A stretch of 64,000 bases of DNA from positions 1-64,000 of the forward strand of contig NZ_LDOV01000025.1 in assembly GCF_001029435.1 (NCBI RefSeq), written 5' to 3'. The DNA comes from Photobacterium aphoticum. GTDB lineage: Bacteria > Pseudomonadota > Gammaproteobacteria > Enterobacterales > Vibrionaceae. Both the position numbers and the translations under genes were made by a program. The notes beneath the pieces are model-generated. The model did no database searches and was not told where the DNA came from. It saw only the letters and a list, made by a program, of their open reading frames with translations. Each line of letters begins with the position of its first letter. Positions within the stretch are counted from its first letter, which is position 1. This document shows, piece by piece, positions 62,883-64,000 of this stretch.

Positions 62883-63893
62883 TCAGTAACGCTTGCTGCC
62901 GTCAGGGTTGGTACGCAGCACGCTGAGGATCCACATGTATTGCTCCGGCTGGGCGCGGATCATCGACTCGAGCGTTTGGTTCATGTGACACGCATCGGTG
63001 TACTCATCACCGGACGGAAAGCCTTCGAGTGGTGCTCGAATATCGATTTCAAATCGGCCGGTCTCCAGATTGTAGGACGGAAACACCGGTAGGATGACGG
63101 CATCAGCCAGTTTCGCCAATTTCCCCACGCCTTTCACCGTGGCTTTGTCATGACCGAAGAACGGCGCAAAGACACTTTGCTGAATAGCATGTTCTTCATC
63201 CGGTAGGTAGTAAGCCAGATAGCCTTCTTTGATGGAACGCAGGTAAGGTTTGATCCCTTGGCTGCGCTGATAAATGCGGCCGCCAAATTGCTTGCGTTGG
63301 ACGTTCATCAGCCAATCGACAATGGGGTTGGATTGCGGCTTGATCATCGCCACCATCGGCATGTCATTAGCGGCAAAATACAGCGCAGAAAAGTCGATCG
63401 CCCAGTTGTGCGGTACCAGCATGATGACGTTTTTGTCTTGTGCCTGCAGATCCGCCAGATGTTGTGCGCCGTGAATGTCATGGCTGTCGAGCATGTAACG
63501 TCGGCCTTTAATGAACGGCTGGGCAAAGCCCAATAGCACGCAGCCGGCCACAGTAAAGGTGCGCACTAATAGGTGTTCTTGTTCTTCCTGAGTTAGCTCG
63601 GGAAAGCACAAGGCGATATTGTTCATGGCGCGGCGTTTCGCGCCCCGTTTACGGGTCAGAATAAACTGAGCACCGGCGTGTGAAATGGCACGGCGAGCCC
63701 GGTGAGGTAACAGGGCCAGCAAAAATATCAGCGGCATGGCCAGCCAGAGTAGCCAGAGCTTCGGGTGAAGAAAGCTCAGGCGAAAGGTCGGGTCGTACTG
63801 ATCTGTTGCCTGCTTGGCGGCTGGGTTTGACGACGGGCTTGAAACGGGGTTGATCGCAGCGTTTGCCGCTGTGTCTAACATTGTGTCACTCAT
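62883..63893 (-). CDS. lpxM: Lipid A acyltransferase, LpxM-like
   Basis: Membrane-bound late acyltransferase of the LpxL/LpxM family, 336 residues; it adds a secondary acyl chain to Kdo2-lipid A. One N-terminal transmembrane helix (LWLLWLAMPLIFLLALLP, about 47-64) follows an unusual Ser/Ala/Asn-rich leader of about 40 residues. The catalytic HX4D motif is PHNWAIDFSALY. The substrate region has YYLPDEEHAIQQSVFAPFFG, close to LpxM. Assignment to LpxM over LpxL rests on remembered similarity. It is convergent with gcvR. Beyond it, 63894-64000 holds only upstream sequence. Confidence 0.87.
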   Translation of the reverse strand: MSDTMLDTAANAAINPVSSPSSNPAAKQATDQYDPTFRLSFLHPKLWLLWLAMPLIFLLALLPHRARRAISHAGAQFILTRKRGAKRRAMNNIALCFPELTQEEQEHLLVRTFTVAGCVLLGFAQPFIKGRRYMLDSHDIHGAQHLADLQAQDKNVIMLVPHNWAIDFSALYFAANDMPMVAMIKPQSNPIVDWLMNVQRKQFGGRIYQRSQGIKPYLRSIKEGYLAYYLPDEEHAIQQSVFAPFFGHDKATVKGVGKLAKLADAVILPVFPSYNLETGRFEIDIRAPLEGFPSGDEYTDACHMNQTLESMIRAQPEQYMWILSVLRTNPDGSKRY

Positions 63894-64000
63894 GAATGGG
63901 TTCCGGTACAGGCTAGAGGCAAAATAGGGTGATGCAAAAGAGAGGCGCCTTGCCGTGTGCCTGTCATCTGTGCTGTTGTGTATTTATTGATTGTGTTCGT

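Overview
The window reads as a chromosomal segment of a marine or halophilic gammaproteobacterium of the Vibrionaceae. By eye the base composition is near half G+C, which would suit a Salinivibrio- or Grimontia-like member better than a typical low-GC Vibrio; the genus is an inference. Evidence for the family is the core gene order (fadL near an ECF sigma/DUF3379 pair, fadIJ, sixA, smrB/prmB, aroC), a CsrB-type RNA dense in GGA motifs, and FadR-like operators in front of the fad genes. No rRNA, prophage, integrase, CRISPR array or classical insertion sequence was found. The only transposase-like gene is a RAYT.

Layout. 0-0.5 kb: three tRNA-Tyr genes on the minus strand, one with a damaged acceptor end. 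0.66-4.9 kb: an RND efflux pair. 5-8.5 kb: rluF, aroC and a TRIC/YicG-like channel. 8.8-17.4 kb: a fatty-acid block with two tandem fadL porins, an ECF sigma factor overlapped by a DUF3379 gene, and fadIJ, with three FadR-like sites. 18-23.9 kb: a pitrilysin-like protease, sixA, a small lipoprotein, a heptamer repeat, smrB and prmB. 23.9-24.5 kb: csrB on the minus strand with a GacA/VarA-like palindrome upstream. 24.7-25.4 kb: queC. 25.6-34.7 kb: a block collinear with the E. coli decR-mdlAB-tesB-ybaY-ybaZ-ffs region, with a Cds1-like cysteine desulfhydrase divergent from decR.

34.9-39 kb is an accessory stretch of short, poorly known genes. A basic 48-residue protein and a 31-residue Pro/Gly/Asn-rich protein form a tiny operon. 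It is divergent from a possible DNA-binding protein across a dyad and convergent with a membrane zinc-ribbon protein. Next to it lies a tandem pair of paralogous membrane proteins and a REP-like palindrome. This is the best candidate here for an undescribed system. At 39.4-43.6 kb come an EmrAB-type efflux pair and a RAYT with REP-like palindromes.

43.7-49.9 kb: a gamma-carbonic-anhydrase-like protein, a MarR regulator, a second RND efflux pair and a DUF305 protein. 50-56.4 kb: unknown exported or cytoplasmic proteins, a ferric-reductase-like flavocytochrome, a Cache-type chemoreceptor and a lipoprotein. 56.7-60.7 kb: a LacI-family repressor divergent from an NhaC antiporter and a MalY/PatB C-S lyase, with the same 13-base palindrome at each edge of the shared intergenic region. 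60.8-64 kb: a YgiW-like OB-fold protein, an unknown membrane protein, gcvR and an LpxM-type acyltransferase.

Themes are fatty-acid uptake and beta-oxidation under FadR, sulfur amino acid turnover (Cds1/DecR and MalY), multidrug export (two RND pairs, EmrAB, MdlAB) and post-transcriptional control (CsrB and two orphan terminators that may end small RNAs).
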